In this document: piece after piece, positions 46,084 through 58,394 of the stretch
Numbering within the stretch: the first letter of the stretch is position 1
Layout: every line of letters begins with the position of its first letter
DNA from: Turritopsis dohrnii
Lineage: Eukaryota > Cnidaria > Hydrozoa > Anthoathecata > Oceaniidae
Direction of reading: 5' to 3'
Length of the DNA stretch: 64,000 nt
NCBI GenBank assembly: GCA_027922465.2
Contig: BQMF02000017.1
Span: forward strand, 1,054,001 to 1,118,000
Notes under the pieces: model-generated
What the model was told of the DNA's origin: nothing
Databases searched by the model: none
What the model saw: the letters and a program-made list of their open reading frames with translations, nothing else
Made by a program: the position numbers and the translations under genes

Positions 46084-47474
46084 AGAGGCATTGGCCGGCT
46101 TAAAATGTAAATATTATTCTCACGTGATCAAAACAATCAGAATCAAAACAAAGATGGCGCAAAGTTCGGTATAATTTTAAGCATTGTTTATAGAACTGGT
46201 GAAGTGAAAAAATAATAATAAAACAATAGCAGCACATGGCTTTAAATAGTAGAAATAATTCAATGTGAAGACAGAAATAATATTTCACACAAGGTTTACA
46301 CTTCGATTTTTGATATATTTTTTAAAAATCTGTTCCTTCTTATAAGAATGCAGCAGTGTGGGGACGGGAAGAGAAAGATAACAACAGTTCAATTTGCCAA
46401 ATGATGTTTTATCTTAGATTGAACCAGTGTTCTTCTTTCTTCATGATGCACACAATGAAACCAGCCATGACCATATTGGAACTCATAGTTTGAATGAATC
46501 GAAAAAAAAGATGTATATAAACTAAACCATGCATGGAGTCATCATAAAGATATCATTCTATCATCCAGTAAGTAATCAAATGCCCAAAATGACAAAAAAA
46601 GTCAAATACTATTTCAAACATTTAATAGAAAAACACACAAGTTATTTTCAATGATAATCCAGATGTAATGTAATAACAAACAAGAAGCGACTCCAGGCAG
46701 AAATTATCAATTACGGATATGTCATTCTGACAAAATCAAGATTTGTGTTGTTTTTTGGAAACAGTAAAAAAATAAGTGAATGAAAATTAAGAAGAGAAAA
46801 ACAAATTTAAAAACAAATTGTTTCCCTAAACAGTCTTATTTCCTTTTCTCCCTTGACAATGCCTTGCCTTATACAAGGCCCATGTTGAAATAGCTCCTTC
46901 TTTTACAAAATCAAAAAAGGTTTTTCTAGCTACGGTGTACAAATACGTAGACACAAAAGCTGTAGAGCGTGCAGTTGAAGTCATACCAGTAATCAAAAAA
47001 TCTTATTCCCTAGGAAATGTTTTTCTGTGATTGTCAGAAAGCAAATGGATTTTCTTTTACATTTTGAATAATAAAAATAACAGATATTACAAAAATGAAG
47101 ATAAAAATTGCAACAAAAAGTCAGATTTTTGCTTCGAAAAATCCATTGCGTGAACGTCGAAACAAGAGTGTGGTAGATATATCCACGTATATCTTTATAA
47201 TGACAGATATTCCCATTGATATATTAGTACATAGATGTTCCGAGAAGAGGTCAGTAATGTTCCATATTAATATTTTGTCTCTAATAGCAATCAACAACTC
47301 TAAAAGAAGACCTCAAAAAAATAATCCTTTCATCAACGAAAATTTTCCATCTTCTTGCTCGAAGTTTATTTTCTTCTCCTCGATAAGTCTGTTTTTTAAT
47401 AAGTAAATCCCTATAAGTATTTGAGTAATCGAGAGTAACTCAAACTCTATTGTTTTAATGCGGCCAATGCCTCT
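46084..47474. mobile_element. TTAA-flanked TIR element, non-autonomous
   Basis: The ends are AGAGGCATTGGCCG (46084) and CGGCCAATGCCTCT (47461-47474), a perfect 14-bp inverted repeat, with near-matching TTAAAA further inside. TTAA sits on both sides (46080-46083 and 47475-47478). TTAA duplication is known for piggyBac and Kolobok elements; the termini do not settle which. The 1,391-bp interior has no transposase. Confidence 0.75.
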
Positions 47475-47867
47475 TTAAAACTACCTACGTATCTACCTAC
47501 CTAATCTAGCTACTAAGCATTTAAAAATATAGCTTTTAAAAAGTTTATGAATGACTTCGATAAATTTTCCTAACTGCAAGAGAGCTTCGAACCACAAGAT
47601 GTTACCAACAACAAACTTTTAAAATCATAAGTTTATTACAAGCGATGCTTCGAATTTGGTGGAACTGAAGTTCTCCATTGTGTTTTTAGTGGGAGAAATG
47701 TCTGTTATTTCGTGAAAAGTGGCAAAACACTAAAAAACTTATATAAAGAATGTTTTGGTAGTTTTCATGTAAAGGCACACACGAAATTTCAAAAAACCGC
47801 TGGATTTGGACAGCAGAAAAAAAAAACAAAGCCGGTTTTGATGTATTTCTTGCTTCCGCAGAAATCC

Positions 47868-47999
47868 AAAAGAGAATAACAAGAAGTTTCATTTTGATTT
47901 ATAATTTAATTTAATATTTCGTCCTACATTCGCAGAACATCGTCATGCAAGACGAAATATTGAATTAAATTATAAATCAAAATCTCGTTATTCTCTTTT
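47868..47999. repeat. Long hairpin inside family C, second copy
   Basis: Arms of about 55 nt (aaaagagaataac...tttcgtc / gacgaaat...gttattctctttt) with a small bulge. It matches 27669-27805. Confidence 0.8.
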
Positions 48000-48000
48000 T

Positions 48001-48500
48001 ACTAAAGCTTTACGCCCTGAAGAATATCTTCAATATATAAGCAAATAACTATCAAAAAGCTATCAAAAGCACTTCAAATTAGCACTTCAAATTCAGACAG
48101 AAGAGTTATTTTCAAAAAAGAGATGGGCTTAAAGTGACAATTAAATTCAAGTGTTCAGAATAAATATATAAATAAATATATTTATTTATTATTTGATAAA
48201 AATGACCATTGTAAATCCTAAATGAAAAAAAAACCCAACAGATTTCGGTAGTGAAAATAGACTACACATCCATAACCAAATCACTAAAAAGCTGAAAGTA
48301 GACGTTTCTTGTTCTGGCTTGATTTAATTTACAGATTGTTTGTTGGATTGAGCTTTGATTTAGATACGTTTGTTGTTTGTGTAAGGAAAATTGACAGTAT
48401 ATCAATTTTTCCTAAAATACCATAGTATCAAAACAGTATAGGTGATCATGGAATTAATCCATAGTAAATTATGTTTCTGTTGTCAGATTAAATGAATATC
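48001..48500 (+). repeat. Family C copy 3, middle part
   Basis: Aligns with 27806-28180 of copy 2, up to agattaaatgaatatc, where a LINE interrupts it. The element resumes at 50611. Confidence 0.6.
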
Positions 48501-48781
48501 ATTATTATCATTATCATTATCATGTTTTTATTTTCCATAATAATAACTAAATATTTTACAATAACTGAAAATGGAAGGAGACCACCCAATAGTAAAATAC
48601 TAATCAGAGGGAGTGGCCACCAAATATGCTACTTCAATATATTGGACAAAAAAAAATAATAATAATAAAATAAATGAAATAAAAAAATAAATAAAAGTAC
48701 AAATAAAAATAAAAATAATAACAATTAGAAAAATATATATGCAGCAGAATCAGTCAGTGACGGTATAGCTATCAAAGAAAT

Positions 48782-49327
48782 TATTCAATGATATCCGCAC
48801 ACAATGTACCTTTCCAATTGCAGCGCAAAGTTATCGGATCGAGTGGGACACGAACCCACGACCTCTCGCTTGCCGGGCGATTGCTCTAACCACTAAGCTA
48901 CCGACCCCTTGCGATCACACTAGTTCGTAGCAGACGAGGGGAGCGTTTGTGCTCAATTGGACCTGAATGTCTACGAATCAGTGAAATCTCATTGGATAGA
49001 TGCTCAGAGGCGATTCGAGTTCCAACCAACTCGTTAACTTTGATGCAACTAGGAAGGTGTATTACATTGGGGAGAGGCGTCAACACGCCCAACAGAGCCC
49101 CGGTTTCGGACATAGTCCATCTTCAGTCAGGTAACTGAAACCAATGTGCAGTCTAGATATATATTATTCAATGATATCCGCACACAATGTAGAGCAATCG
49201 CCCGGCAAGCGAGAGGTCGTGGGTTCGAGTCCCACTCGATCCGATAACTTTGCGCTGCAATTGGAAAGGTACATTGTGTGCGGATATCATTGAATAATAT
49301 ATATCTAGACTGCACATTGGTTTCAGT
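48782..49327. mobile_element. SINE-like insertion with tRNA-derived heads, inverted, 12-bp TSD
   Basis: A perfect 12-bp duplication TATCAAAGAAAT flanks it (48770-48781 and 49328-49339). It contains a tRNA-like head on the minus strand (48836-48908) and a partial one on the plus strand (49191-49255), so two related units face each other. It lies in the 3' UTR of the LINE at 48501-50610 and is therefore younger. Confidence 0.75.
48836..48908 (-). repeat. tRNA-like SINE head
   Basis: On the minus strand it carries a good A box (TAGCTTAGTGG) and B box (GGTTCGTGTCC), the RNA polymerase III internal promoter. A TCGC...GCGA anticodon-like stem holds the loop CCGGCAA. The acceptor arm does not pair properly, so this is a SINE promoter and not a tRNA gene. 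Confidence 0.65.
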
Positions 49328-49328
49328 T
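49133..49328. repeat. 58-bp perfect inverted repeat around a tRNA-like fragment
   Basis: 49133-49190 and 49271-49328 are exact reverse complements. The 80-nt loop holds the partial plus-strand tRNA-like segment (agagcaatcgcccggcaagc...). Confidence 0.85.
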
Positions 49329-49377
49329 ATCAAAGAAATGTTTCACCACAATTGAGTTAATCTTAGCGAGAGTTAAA

Positions 49378-50610
49378 TTAGACAGGATTGAGATTTTGGA
49401 AAAAGTTCCACTGTTGGATGGCAAGATGACTTAAAGATCTAAGGCCGTAAAGGGTCGATTTGAAGTTAGGATAACTTAATAAACCCCTATTTCTTGCCCT
49501 GGTTCCGTATAATTGATTAATTTTTGAGAATTGGAAAGTATTAAGGGTGTCTAGAGGTAAACAAGAGTTCATGTTTTGGTTCACAAATTGTATGTTAAGG
49601 ACTTTGACAAGATCAAAAACATTTAGGATTTTTAGTTCGGAAAAAATCGGAGCGCTAGGTGTACGGTTATTAGAGAATGTCATGATTCTTATAGCAAACT
49701 TTTGAAGAACCAGTATCCGGAGTGTGGTTTGAGTATCACAAAGCCCCCAAAGCTGACAAGCGTAACGAAGATGAGAGTCAAAAAGAGAATGGTAAATTCC
49801 AACTAGAGCTTTTTTTGGAATAAAATGGCGAATTTTCGATAGTGCCCCATTAGCCCTTTGCAGTTTAAGACACAATTCGGAAACATGAGTTTTCCATTGA
49901 AGATGTTCTTCTAAATAAACACCTAAATATTTCACACTAGTGCTTGGGTAAATACGCTTTCCAAAAACTTTAAGAACAGGTATGAAAGGCAAAGATTTAG
50001 TTTTTGATCTGAAAATTAGAAATTCTGTTTTTTCAGCATTTAGAGCAATTTTATTGGCATATAGCCAGCTGCTCAGGAAATTAAGGTCAAGATTGACTCT
50101 CCTACATAGGCGTTCTAATGAGTTTGAAAAGTATAACAGGTGAGTGTCGTCCGCGAAGTGGTAAGTTTCAGATGACACAATTGCTGTGTTAAGGTCATTG
50201 ATATACAACAAGAATAACAGAGGCCCCAAAACTGAGCCTTGAGGGACACCATGTTTAACCAATTTGAGCTTAGACTACCAACAGCTACGTATTGAAGACG
50301 AGATGAAAGATAAGATCTAAACCATTGGTTAACAACTCCTCTTAATCCATAGTGCTCAAGCTTCGAGAGGAGAATAGAATGATCAACGGTATCAAATGCT
50401 TTTTGCAGATCGACAAACACACCACAGGGAAACTCACCTTTATCTAAACAACGTCTTATTCGCTCAACAATATTAAGTAATGTGTGAATGGTAGAATGAG
50501 ATTTCCGAAAGCCAAACTGCTTTTGGTAGATAATGTTATGAATATTAACAAAATTTACTACCCTATTACCCTACATTAGTTTTTCAAAAAGTTTTTCAAT
50601 ATTGGATAAT
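49378..50610 (-). pseudogene. LINE reverse transcriptase fragment
   Basis: It starts inside RT motif 2 (SLLSNIEKLFEKLM), followed directly by an in-frame TAG near 50574. RT motifs then follow: QKQFGFRKSHST, VFVDLQKAFDTVDH (first Asp), a 1-nt frameshift near 50262, GVPQGSVLGPLLFLLYIND and HFADDTHLLYF (FADD active site). The C-terminal region follows to 49378. It is a different lineage from the LINE at 43125-45527, and its FADD catalytic box replaces YADD. Truncation, stop and frameshift make it inactive. Confidence 0.85.
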
Positions 50611-50877
50611 AGGGAAGCACATTTTTCGAGCAGATATCTGTGTCTCAATCTTGTCTGTTATTATACGTAGTTGGTTTTCTGATGTTCTTATTGCATATAC
50701 GACATCACATTTTTACTTGCTGTTTTTGTAATGTACTTTTTTTACTACTGCTAGGCAAAAAATTGCATTCTGAACCGCGGCTACAAAAATGTGAACGGAG
50801 AAGGAGGAGGAGGAAGAGGAGGAGGAGAAGGAAACTGCCGGTTTTAACATATATTTCGCCCTATGGGGAAATATATA
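50611..50877 (+). repeat. Family C copy 3, right end
   Basis: Resumes family C (compare 28187-28330) and ends with the TIR GGGGAAATATATA (50865-50877). A (GGA)n-rich tract lies at 50800-50832. About 430 bp of the copy 2 sequence is missing here. Confidence 0.6.
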
Positions 50878-51243
50878 ATAAAAGTTAGCAATGTTAGGAG
50901 TAATAAAAAAAGAGGAAAAACTTTCTTGTGATATCTTTTTTATCTAAAGTACGTCGTTCTAGTTTCTGTCATGATGAAAATTAAAGAAACTAGAGATTAT
51001 ATTGCAGATGTATATGTCATTCTATCAGATTTTATTGCCAACTTTTAGAATTTATTGCTTTTGTCATTGTGTTCCAATCGTGCCATAGGACTCTTATTGA
51101 GCATTTTGAAATTATTGAAAAGAGAGAAATCGTAAACTTGATATAAAGATATCCCCAAAGTGAGTTTTAATTCATATTGTTATTAATATTTTGCGACATT
51201 ACTGAAGAAATATGAATAAGAAATAAGACTGCATTGTAAAGAA
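50878..51243 (+). other. Upstream region of the MFSD6-like exon
   Basis: AT-rich, probably promoter or 5' UTR of the host gene starting at 51244, but no TATA box or splice acceptor is convincing. Confidence 0.4.
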
Positions 51244-52390
51244 ATGATATATGTGAGCTGGTTTGCAAGAACTTTAACTGCATGTACCCTTTTTTATGGA
51301 ATTCATAAGAATGACTTGAGCAGACCTATTGCCATGTTTGACTCTACAACCGTAGTATCACCTATTCTTTCGCCCATCACTAATCTAGCAACGAACGACA
51401 AGCCCGATGTACTACTATATATCAATAAAGATTACAACACAATAAACTACAATGGGACGGGAAGTCCAATCAACGATGAGAGTAGCTTCCAGCAGTATGA
51501 CGGAAAATTAAATGAAAGTAGTGAGTACAACGAAACAGATTCTCATTCCAGAGATGGACCAAACATGAAGAAGGTAATAATTAACACAGACCTCTTAATT
51601 TACAAAGCATTTTATTTCATGTTTTATGGGGCAGTCGGATCATTGTTTCCATATTTAGTCGTATTCTACAAACAGCTGTATCTTTCTGCACAACAAGTTG
51701 GCTTTTTGATAGGAATTCGTCCATTTATTCAAATGGTTGCTGTTCCATTATGGGGAGCTTTAGCTGATACGTACAATGTTAAAAAATGGATTTTATTGCT
51801 TGCAATTGGTGCATGGCTTGGAGCTAATTATAGTCTGTGTATAGTTCGAGTACCACCAGAAAATGCGTGTAATTCAAGTCTAAGTTTCATTCAGTTTCCA
51901 AAAGTTGGCAAATTAGTTGAACCTAACAAGTTTGATATGAATATAACTACGGATTTTGGAAAAGTTGAAGGTACAGGAAGCAGAATGAATTTCCGAAAGC
52001 GTAGACAAAAGTCTACAATGACAAACGATGCTACTCGTTATTTTAAACGTCGTTCGACAATATCAGGCAATCGGTCCTTGAGAAAACTCATATCGCCTTA
52101 TAATATTCACACAGTTAGTAACTTAATCAGATCAAAAAGGTATAAAAAGTCTGTCAATAAATCTGAATTAAGTTCTACACTAAGAAACGAAATAAATATA
52201 AATAAATATAGCAATTATAGGCGATTGTCTCGTAGAAATAATCACTTTCCCCATAATGGAGAATTATCGAGTTGGCTCAATAAATCCATATACAATACTG
52301 GGACAACATTGCAAAGAATTTTCGCAGCTGATGAATTGGAAGAAGAATTTGATTCGTTAAATATAGATGATGACTATCCATGGCCATTAG
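51244..52390 (+). CDS. MFSD6: MFSD6-like transporter, first coding exon (partial gene)
   Basis: This is the one credible host gene. The frame starts at the ATG at 51244 and runs 382 codons to a GTAAGC donor after 52390 (phase 1). Residues 1-115 are a polar, Asn/Ser-rich start. Three membrane segments follow: about 117-141 (KAFYFMFYGAVGSLFPYLVV), 151-173 (GFLIGIRPFIQMVAVPLWGA) and 181-201 (WILLLAIGAWLGANYSLCIV). The GIRPF...PLWGALAD motif between them is the mark of the MFSD6 branch of major facilitators. A long basic hydrophilic stretch follows (residues 205-382), as in the large loop of this family. The later exons are not found in the remaining 11.6 kb, so the next intron is long or the gene is broken. 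The substrate is unknown. Confidence 0.8.
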
Positions 52391-52674
52391 GTAAGCTCAT
52401 GAATAACTTTATTCTTTATTGAACTTTGTATCTGATTCATGAGAAACATGGTAAACATGATCATTCGCAACTATGGAGAAACTCAAGAATTTACAAGTTA
52501 TTTCTTCTGTTTATTTACTATTATTCTAGTTTTACTTCTAATGTCATAAAACACATTATTACACTATATATACAACATATTGGCAACAAGGACTAATTTG
52601 CTGAGATTTCCAGGAAATATTTAAAAATGTACACAGATTTTTGAACATCGTGGAAATTCCCCAGTATTAGTAAC
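52391..52674 (+). other. Start of the intron after the MFSD6-like exon
   Basis: Begins GTAAGC at 52391. AT-rich with no other feature recognised. Confidence 0.45.
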
Positions 52675-53221
52675 TACTAGTATCCCGGGTAAACCCTTTC
52701 TACCGAACTTAACTTCGAAAACATTAGGTCAAATCCACCATTCCGGTGTACGTAGCCCGTGACGAAAATTTCAATTACGGAATCGCGACTGAAAAATGTA
52801 ACAATGTTGTAGAGCTTGAAAAACTGAGCAAAAAAATGTATGGGATCATTTTGCTACGACCAACCGTTGGAGAGATATCGTCGATCAAAGATTTTAATGA
52901 CGTCGTATCCGCAGTACCAAATAAAATTTAGGCCCAAATGTTGCGTCACCCCGTCACCCGTATCGCGAACCCTAAAAAACGTCAGTTATCCCTATTGGTT
53001 CTCGAGATATTTCCCCAAAATCGTCGCGTTCGATTGGGTATGCAATGTAATGATTCCCTGTGATTATAAAAAAATCTGACGTCAAATGATGCCACGTGCT
53101 TTTAGAATAATCGTGAAAAAAGTGTCTCTCGCCTCTACGTGGTTTTACGCGCACATAAGAGGACGATGACCGTAAATTAAAACTAAATATATCACTCTCT
53201 AAAATAAAAGTGGGATGCACA
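52675..53221 (+). repeat. R560 satellite unit, copy D
   Basis: A single nearly complete unit from actagtatcccgggtaaac to cactctctaaaataaaagtgggatgcac, about 545 bp. It lies in the intron of the MFSD6-like gene. Confidence 0.8.
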
Positions 53222-55010
53222 CCGCTCGCCACCCATGTTCAGCTTGCGTTGTGTCGCAGAATTTAACTTGTGTAGAAGGTTTTTACAGGCATTAATTTTT
53301 TAATTCATTTCTTACATTCAGAAAATTTAAAACAGAAACAAATAGCAATATGGCTATCAATATATATATTGAAGAGAAGTAACTTTAATGTAAACAAGAG
53401 CCATATGGCACAAAACGGTAGCAGCATTTCAACTCGCAATGTACAAAACGAAATAGATTCTAAATTAATTAGTCTGAAAGCCCCATGAAGCTTTGTCGAC
53501 CTTTGTTTATCTCTTAGGCATAAATTAAGGCAATTTTCATTTGAAAAAGTGTAAACAGGGCTTAAGTAAAACCACCAGAAAACTATTTGATACAAACAAA
53601 AGAAATATGCACAATACGCGAAACTACGTTTTTTTTTATATCAGATTTTTTTTATAAAAAGAAAGCTGTAAGACCGAAAAGAGAAAAAAAACAAACGTCT
53701 TCTAAAAATATAAGAAACAAAGTAAAACCGTTTCAAACTTTAATCCAAGACATTTTTGTAGACAAGCAAACAAAATATACACGCACAAAATATAAAAAAA
53801 ATGTAAAAATGCTTTTAAAAAGTTCGATGAATTTCGATAAATCTTTGTAACTGCAAGAAGAAGAGAGCTTCGAACTTCGAAGCACAAGACGTTACCAAAA
53901 ACAAAGCTTAAGTTTATTTTAACCGTGTTTCAAATTAGGTGCAACTAAAGTTCCCCACCGTGTTTTTAATAGGAAAATGTTTATTGGAAATGGCGAATCT
54001 ATGGTAAAATACTAAAAGAACGTATAAAGAATGTTTTGATAGTTATAAAGATTATATTAGCCTCCGTTCTTAAGTTGCAATTTACGCAGTTTCGAAAGCG
54101 ACATTGGTAGGCTGCACAGGCTAAACTGCCATTTCGGTCGGTAGTAGGAGGAGGAGGAGGAGGAGGAGGAGGAGTAGTCCAAGGGTGTTTTAATACGGTA
54201 TTCGCTTCGCTGCTACCGTAAAAAATGGCAATATATAACACAAAACTGTTTACCCAGACATACAAAACCAAACATTGAATAACATTACAAAAATGTTAAT
54301 TCAAAACAAATTGATACCTTCCAACTTTTTCTTTTGTTCCAAAGTTACTACTGGTCAGCAATCATTAATGAATTTTGAAATGATATATAGTCTGTTTTTC
54401 CCAAAACCATCAACATCATGATTTAAACCGTGAGTTTCATTTCTTTATGCTTTTTTATTATTGCCTAAAAGAATAATATTTCAATTGTAATACCAAAAAT
54501 AAAAAACAAAAAGAAACTAAAACTAAAAACACGAATTTACCCAGAAGATAAAAAGTAACAAATAAAAACACAATGCCAAACTTATACACCCAGGCATAGT
54601 ACGTAGGTAAACGATTATATACCATAACACAAAATAATGCATAAACTTGATAAAATATAAACTGAAGAAAAATCCATCCAATAATGCTTCTTTTTTGTAG
54701 GACAGTTTCATTGTACAGAACCCTCTCAACTTCATAATTTAACCATGTCCTTCATTTCTTTAATGGTTATATACACTTTTCTTTTTTCTGACCTAATAAA
54801 AAAAGAAAAGATTTCAGTCGAAGAACAGCTAAAATAATCACATTCATTGCAACCATATTGAAGCAAACAAAAACAAAAGACATAAAGTTGGCAGATAGAC
54901 AAAGTACCAAGCATCTGAAATTGTACAGGAAAATCTAATAAAAGGCAGACATGGTTGACGTACCCCCATTTCCACAGCCATGAGAACCATTTTTAATTGA
55001 TTTGTAAATA
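53222..55010 (-). repeat. Family D dispersed repeat, copy 5, split
   Basis: 53222-53395 matches the left end of family D (cgctcgccacccatgttcag). 54225-55010 matches the rest. Between them, 53396-54224 is an unrelated insert with distant similarity to 45790-46060 and 47540-47700. A (GGA)n tract lies at 54146-54173; the polyproline frame it creates is low complexity and not a gene. Confidence 0.5.
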
Positions 55011-56760
55011 AATAAATTACAGCACGCGTTACCAAAACAAATTTCGTTCGTTCCGCGTTCCTTTTCATCCAGCATCCAGTTTTCATCCAGCGAAGATACA
55101 TACTAAAGTACGTTTCAAATGAACTTGCACAGTTTTCATAAATGCTTGGAAAATTTGAAGGTTGTGAGATATTTCAAAAATTCTTTTTGCGCTGTGTCAA
55201 GCTTAAAAAGCACTTTTTCATGATATAAGAAATTTGGAAGAATAATGAAAACTAGTAACCCGTGTAAAAATTTTTTACGGATTTTAATTCTTGAAAATGA
55301 CGTCTCAAAAATGGTGTCGAAACATTAATTTACAAAATGACAAACAGAAAGTGCGTTAGTGTTGTAGTCAGCACTTCGTCAATTACGCAGACCATAAAAC
55401 TACCAGTTATTTTCTTAGAGGTTTTAAAGATGTTTTCCAAATAACTTTGAGTCTAATTTAGGAGGCAATGCGATGGTTCCCCTGATTTTAAAGATCCATT
55501 TAAACAGACACAACCTAGATAAAACATTTTTCCAAGTTTGCAATCAACACTGGGGCGTAGAACAAAAATATTGTTTTACTTGGAAGATCTGAAACCCATC
55601 AAAAATAATATATACGCGCTGTGCATCCGCTATTTTCACTCTCTAAAATAAATTGCATCTTGTTGTGTAAAATATTTTACGTGTTTTGATTTTTAAAATG
55701 ACGTCTCAAAAAATGAAAAATTTTAATCACAGAACGATGTTGAGAAAGTACATCCAACTGATTTGAAAAATACAGTAACCGTTACCGAGATGTCGGCGAT
55801 CAAACATCACAGTCCTGCGCAGACCATCAAAAATGTAAATCTCGAAAAGCGCCTTGTACAATGCAATGGTTCCCCGCGATTAAAAAATGTAACGTCAAAA
55901 TGTAAAAAAGTACTCCTCACCCTTTTAATTAAGAACTCTGTAGGTATTCCAGATAAAGCATTTTATCTGTTGATTGTCAACACTGCACATCATAACCATC
56001 TTTTTACTAGGAAGATCTGAAATACATAAAAAATACTCATATTAAATCCTTTCACGATATGATATAGAAATAAATTGTGCACACATGAAAACAACAGAAA
56101 GATTAAAATGGCTGTTACTGTTCATGGAACCCATGATCCAAGGTAAACAGAAGCTATTTTGCTATTTTGAAAAGCCAAACCCATAAGTCGTAAACGTGTC
56201 AAAATAAATTAATACCTTCAAGTGATTTTCTTTTTACGAAGCTAAGGTTGGATATTAATATAGAATATTGTTCTTCACCAACCCAGAACGTCATGATTTA
56301 AAATTCATTTCTTCAAATTTCATTGTTTTTATTGGTCTTCCCTAAAGGAGAAGTGATGGTGCAGCAACCCTATTTATATTATAAGAAAAACAAAACAAAC
56401 AAAAAAAGTTCAAGAGCGTACTTACCCTAAAAATATTAATACATCTTCGTGCAATACTTTCATTACTTACTTCGTTGTCTTGAGATTTCTTACTCTCGTA
56501 TGTTTCATTACCTCTTTTTCAAAATAGCAAATGAAAACTTGCTGGCAAACGAACGTCAACTCTATCGATTCTTGATCTTGCAAACAATCAAAACATTTGA
56601 ACGATCAAATTTGCTGTGAAGGTTTCCGCTTATACTAATCGTGAATGTGTCATGCGCGGTCTAACTGCCGCTATATAACCACAATTAAGAAGATTTTAAC
56701 CGTGAAAAACGACACGAAACATTCACTCTCTAAACTAAAAACTGGATGCACAGCGCGTAT
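55011..56760. other. No gene; diverged repeat fragments
   Basis: 55022-55090 repeats the flank gcgttaccaaaacaaatt seen at 1552 and 28915. 55245-55480 and 55600-55900 are degraded R560-like units (gtaaaaattttttacgg; gtaaaatattttac; atgcaatggttccc). 55480-56640 shares fragments with 24990-25600. No protein or RNA gene is seen. Confidence 0.45.
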
Positions 56761-56890
56761 TACTAATGTTTCTGCACAGCTAATTTTCTAGTTTGCCTAC
56801 GTTTACGATCTTTTTCCTTGGCCTCAGCAGTACATTTTCTAGCATGGCTTAGGATCTGAGAATAATTTTGGACATTTTGGTCACCTTCAT

Positions 56891-57102
56891 CTATATAGGT
56901 AGTGAAAATATATAACTCCAAATCTTTTTTTTTTTGAATTTCATCAGAATTGAATATCCATCAGGGATTGGCTGCCCGAGACTATTTCTACTATGCGAAT
57001 GCGAATGAAATAAGTAAATAAAATGCTGTTTGCGAATTATAGCAACACAAACACGCCTTTGACAAATATCAAATGAATTCGAATGGCCCACTGATTTATT
57101 TG
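56891..57102 (-). pseudogene. Relic of a Helitron cysteine-protease-like domain
   Basis: In minus-strand frame, FHSHSHSRNSLGQPIPDGYS is plainly the counterpart of LFDSHSRNDLGISIEDGTG in the Helitron protein at 58395-61446. The upstream part (CVAIIRKQHFIYLF) also fits the strand preceding this His motif. Only about 60 residues are similar. The region beyond 57103 belongs to family D. It is a short fragment of another copy of that element. Confidence 0.6.
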
Positions 57103-58340
57103 TATAGCCGCCCAGGCGGCGGTGCTCGCCACCCATGTTCAGTATGCGTTGTGTCGCAGAATTCTTTAACCCGGGTAAACAATTTTCAATGGTTTTAAGC
57201 AAATGTGAGCTGAATCGCAGAAAAGCTTAATAAAATAAATTTCCCCTGGAAAGAACCAAAGATCAAAATAATTAAAAAGTGATAACATCGAAATACTTAA
57301 CATTTGCTCCTGGGATAATGTTTAACCCTTGAAGACATTAAACAGAACCAAACATCAAAATGATAAAGAATTTGAATCATTGAAACACTTAAAATAACCT
57401 ATTTAGCGAAATCATGTTTTTACATGCAGAAGATTTAACACAAACAAATAGCAATAACAGAATATATATATTTATACGCAAAAGAGAAGTTGCAATATTT
57501 AAAACAGATCTGTTTACCCAGACATACAAAGCAAACATTGAATGAGATAACAAAATATTAAATATAAACAAATTGATACCTTCCAACTGCTTCCCTTGTG
57601 CTTGTTACTGGCCTGCAATCATTAATGAATTTTTGAAATGATAATATAGTCTGTTCTTCCCAAAACCATCAACACCATGATTAAAACCATGAGTTTTATT
57701 TCTTTATGGTTATTGTATGTTTTATTTTACTTATCTAAAAGAAAAAATATTTCGAAAGCATAATGATTCAAATACCTAATCGTATTATGACAAACAAACA
57801 AACAAACAAAAAGGAACTTTGAGAACATACTTAAAAACAATATTTGAAGGCACAAACTTAATAATTAACATACAAAAAACCTAAACATACTATGACGATA
57901 TTGAAAGAAAGCAAAACAAACTAAAAGAAACTTCAAGATTTACGTTATGAATAATAATTAAAAACACAAACGTAATGACAGAAATTATATATCTAAAGAG
58001 TTTATAAAAAATTGAAAACAACCACATTTTTAATCTGAGTTAAAATCTCTGTCTGGCTAATTCACAACAGTTAAACAACCCTTTATTCTTATTTATCCAG
58101 CATACCAACTGTGTTATAACTAAATAGATTTATACTATTTTAACTTTAGCTGAACTTCAAACAAAATAGGATACCTTTCACTGTCAATTCACATGTTAGT
58201 CAACAGCATTGATCATCTTCTGCAGCCATTTTCAAACACTTCTAAACTCTTTACTTTTTTATTCACACCTGTAAACAAATTACTAATACTTTGTTTACTT
58301 TCCAGCACAACACTTTCGCTAGGTCGTGTTTAGAATGTAT
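57103..58340 (-). repeat. Family D dispersed repeat, copy 6
   Basis: The left end reads tatagccgcccaggcggcgg, which on the minus strand gives GCCGCC-TG-GGCGGC-TA, the same terminal hairpin shape as the Helitron copies at 11338-16914. The rest follows family D with many indels to about 58000; the end is uncertain. Confidence 0.5.
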
Positions 58341-58394
58341 AGGCCATCGTAGGTGCCGTGAATACCGACACGGGAATTTTCCGACAGACTATAC

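Larger units (their letters stand above)
48501..50610 (-). mobile_element. LINE, 5'-truncated, with (GATAAT)n tail
   Basis: It splits family C between gaatatc (48494-48500) and agggaagcac (50611). Copy 2 is continuous here (28170-28200). At the 3' end (low coordinate) is a microsatellite attattatcattatcatt, a simple-repeat tail as in CR1/L2-type LINEs. A SINE-like unit is nested in its 3' UTR. I do not see a clear target duplication. Confidence 0.7.

Noticed and set aside
48836..48908. A functional tRNA gene
   Set aside because: A and B boxes are present but the acceptor stem does not pair, and the unit lies inside a SINE-like insertion with a TSD.
53999..54271. A proline-rich protein
   Set aside because: The proline run is the translation of a (GGA)n tract on the other strand within a repeat.
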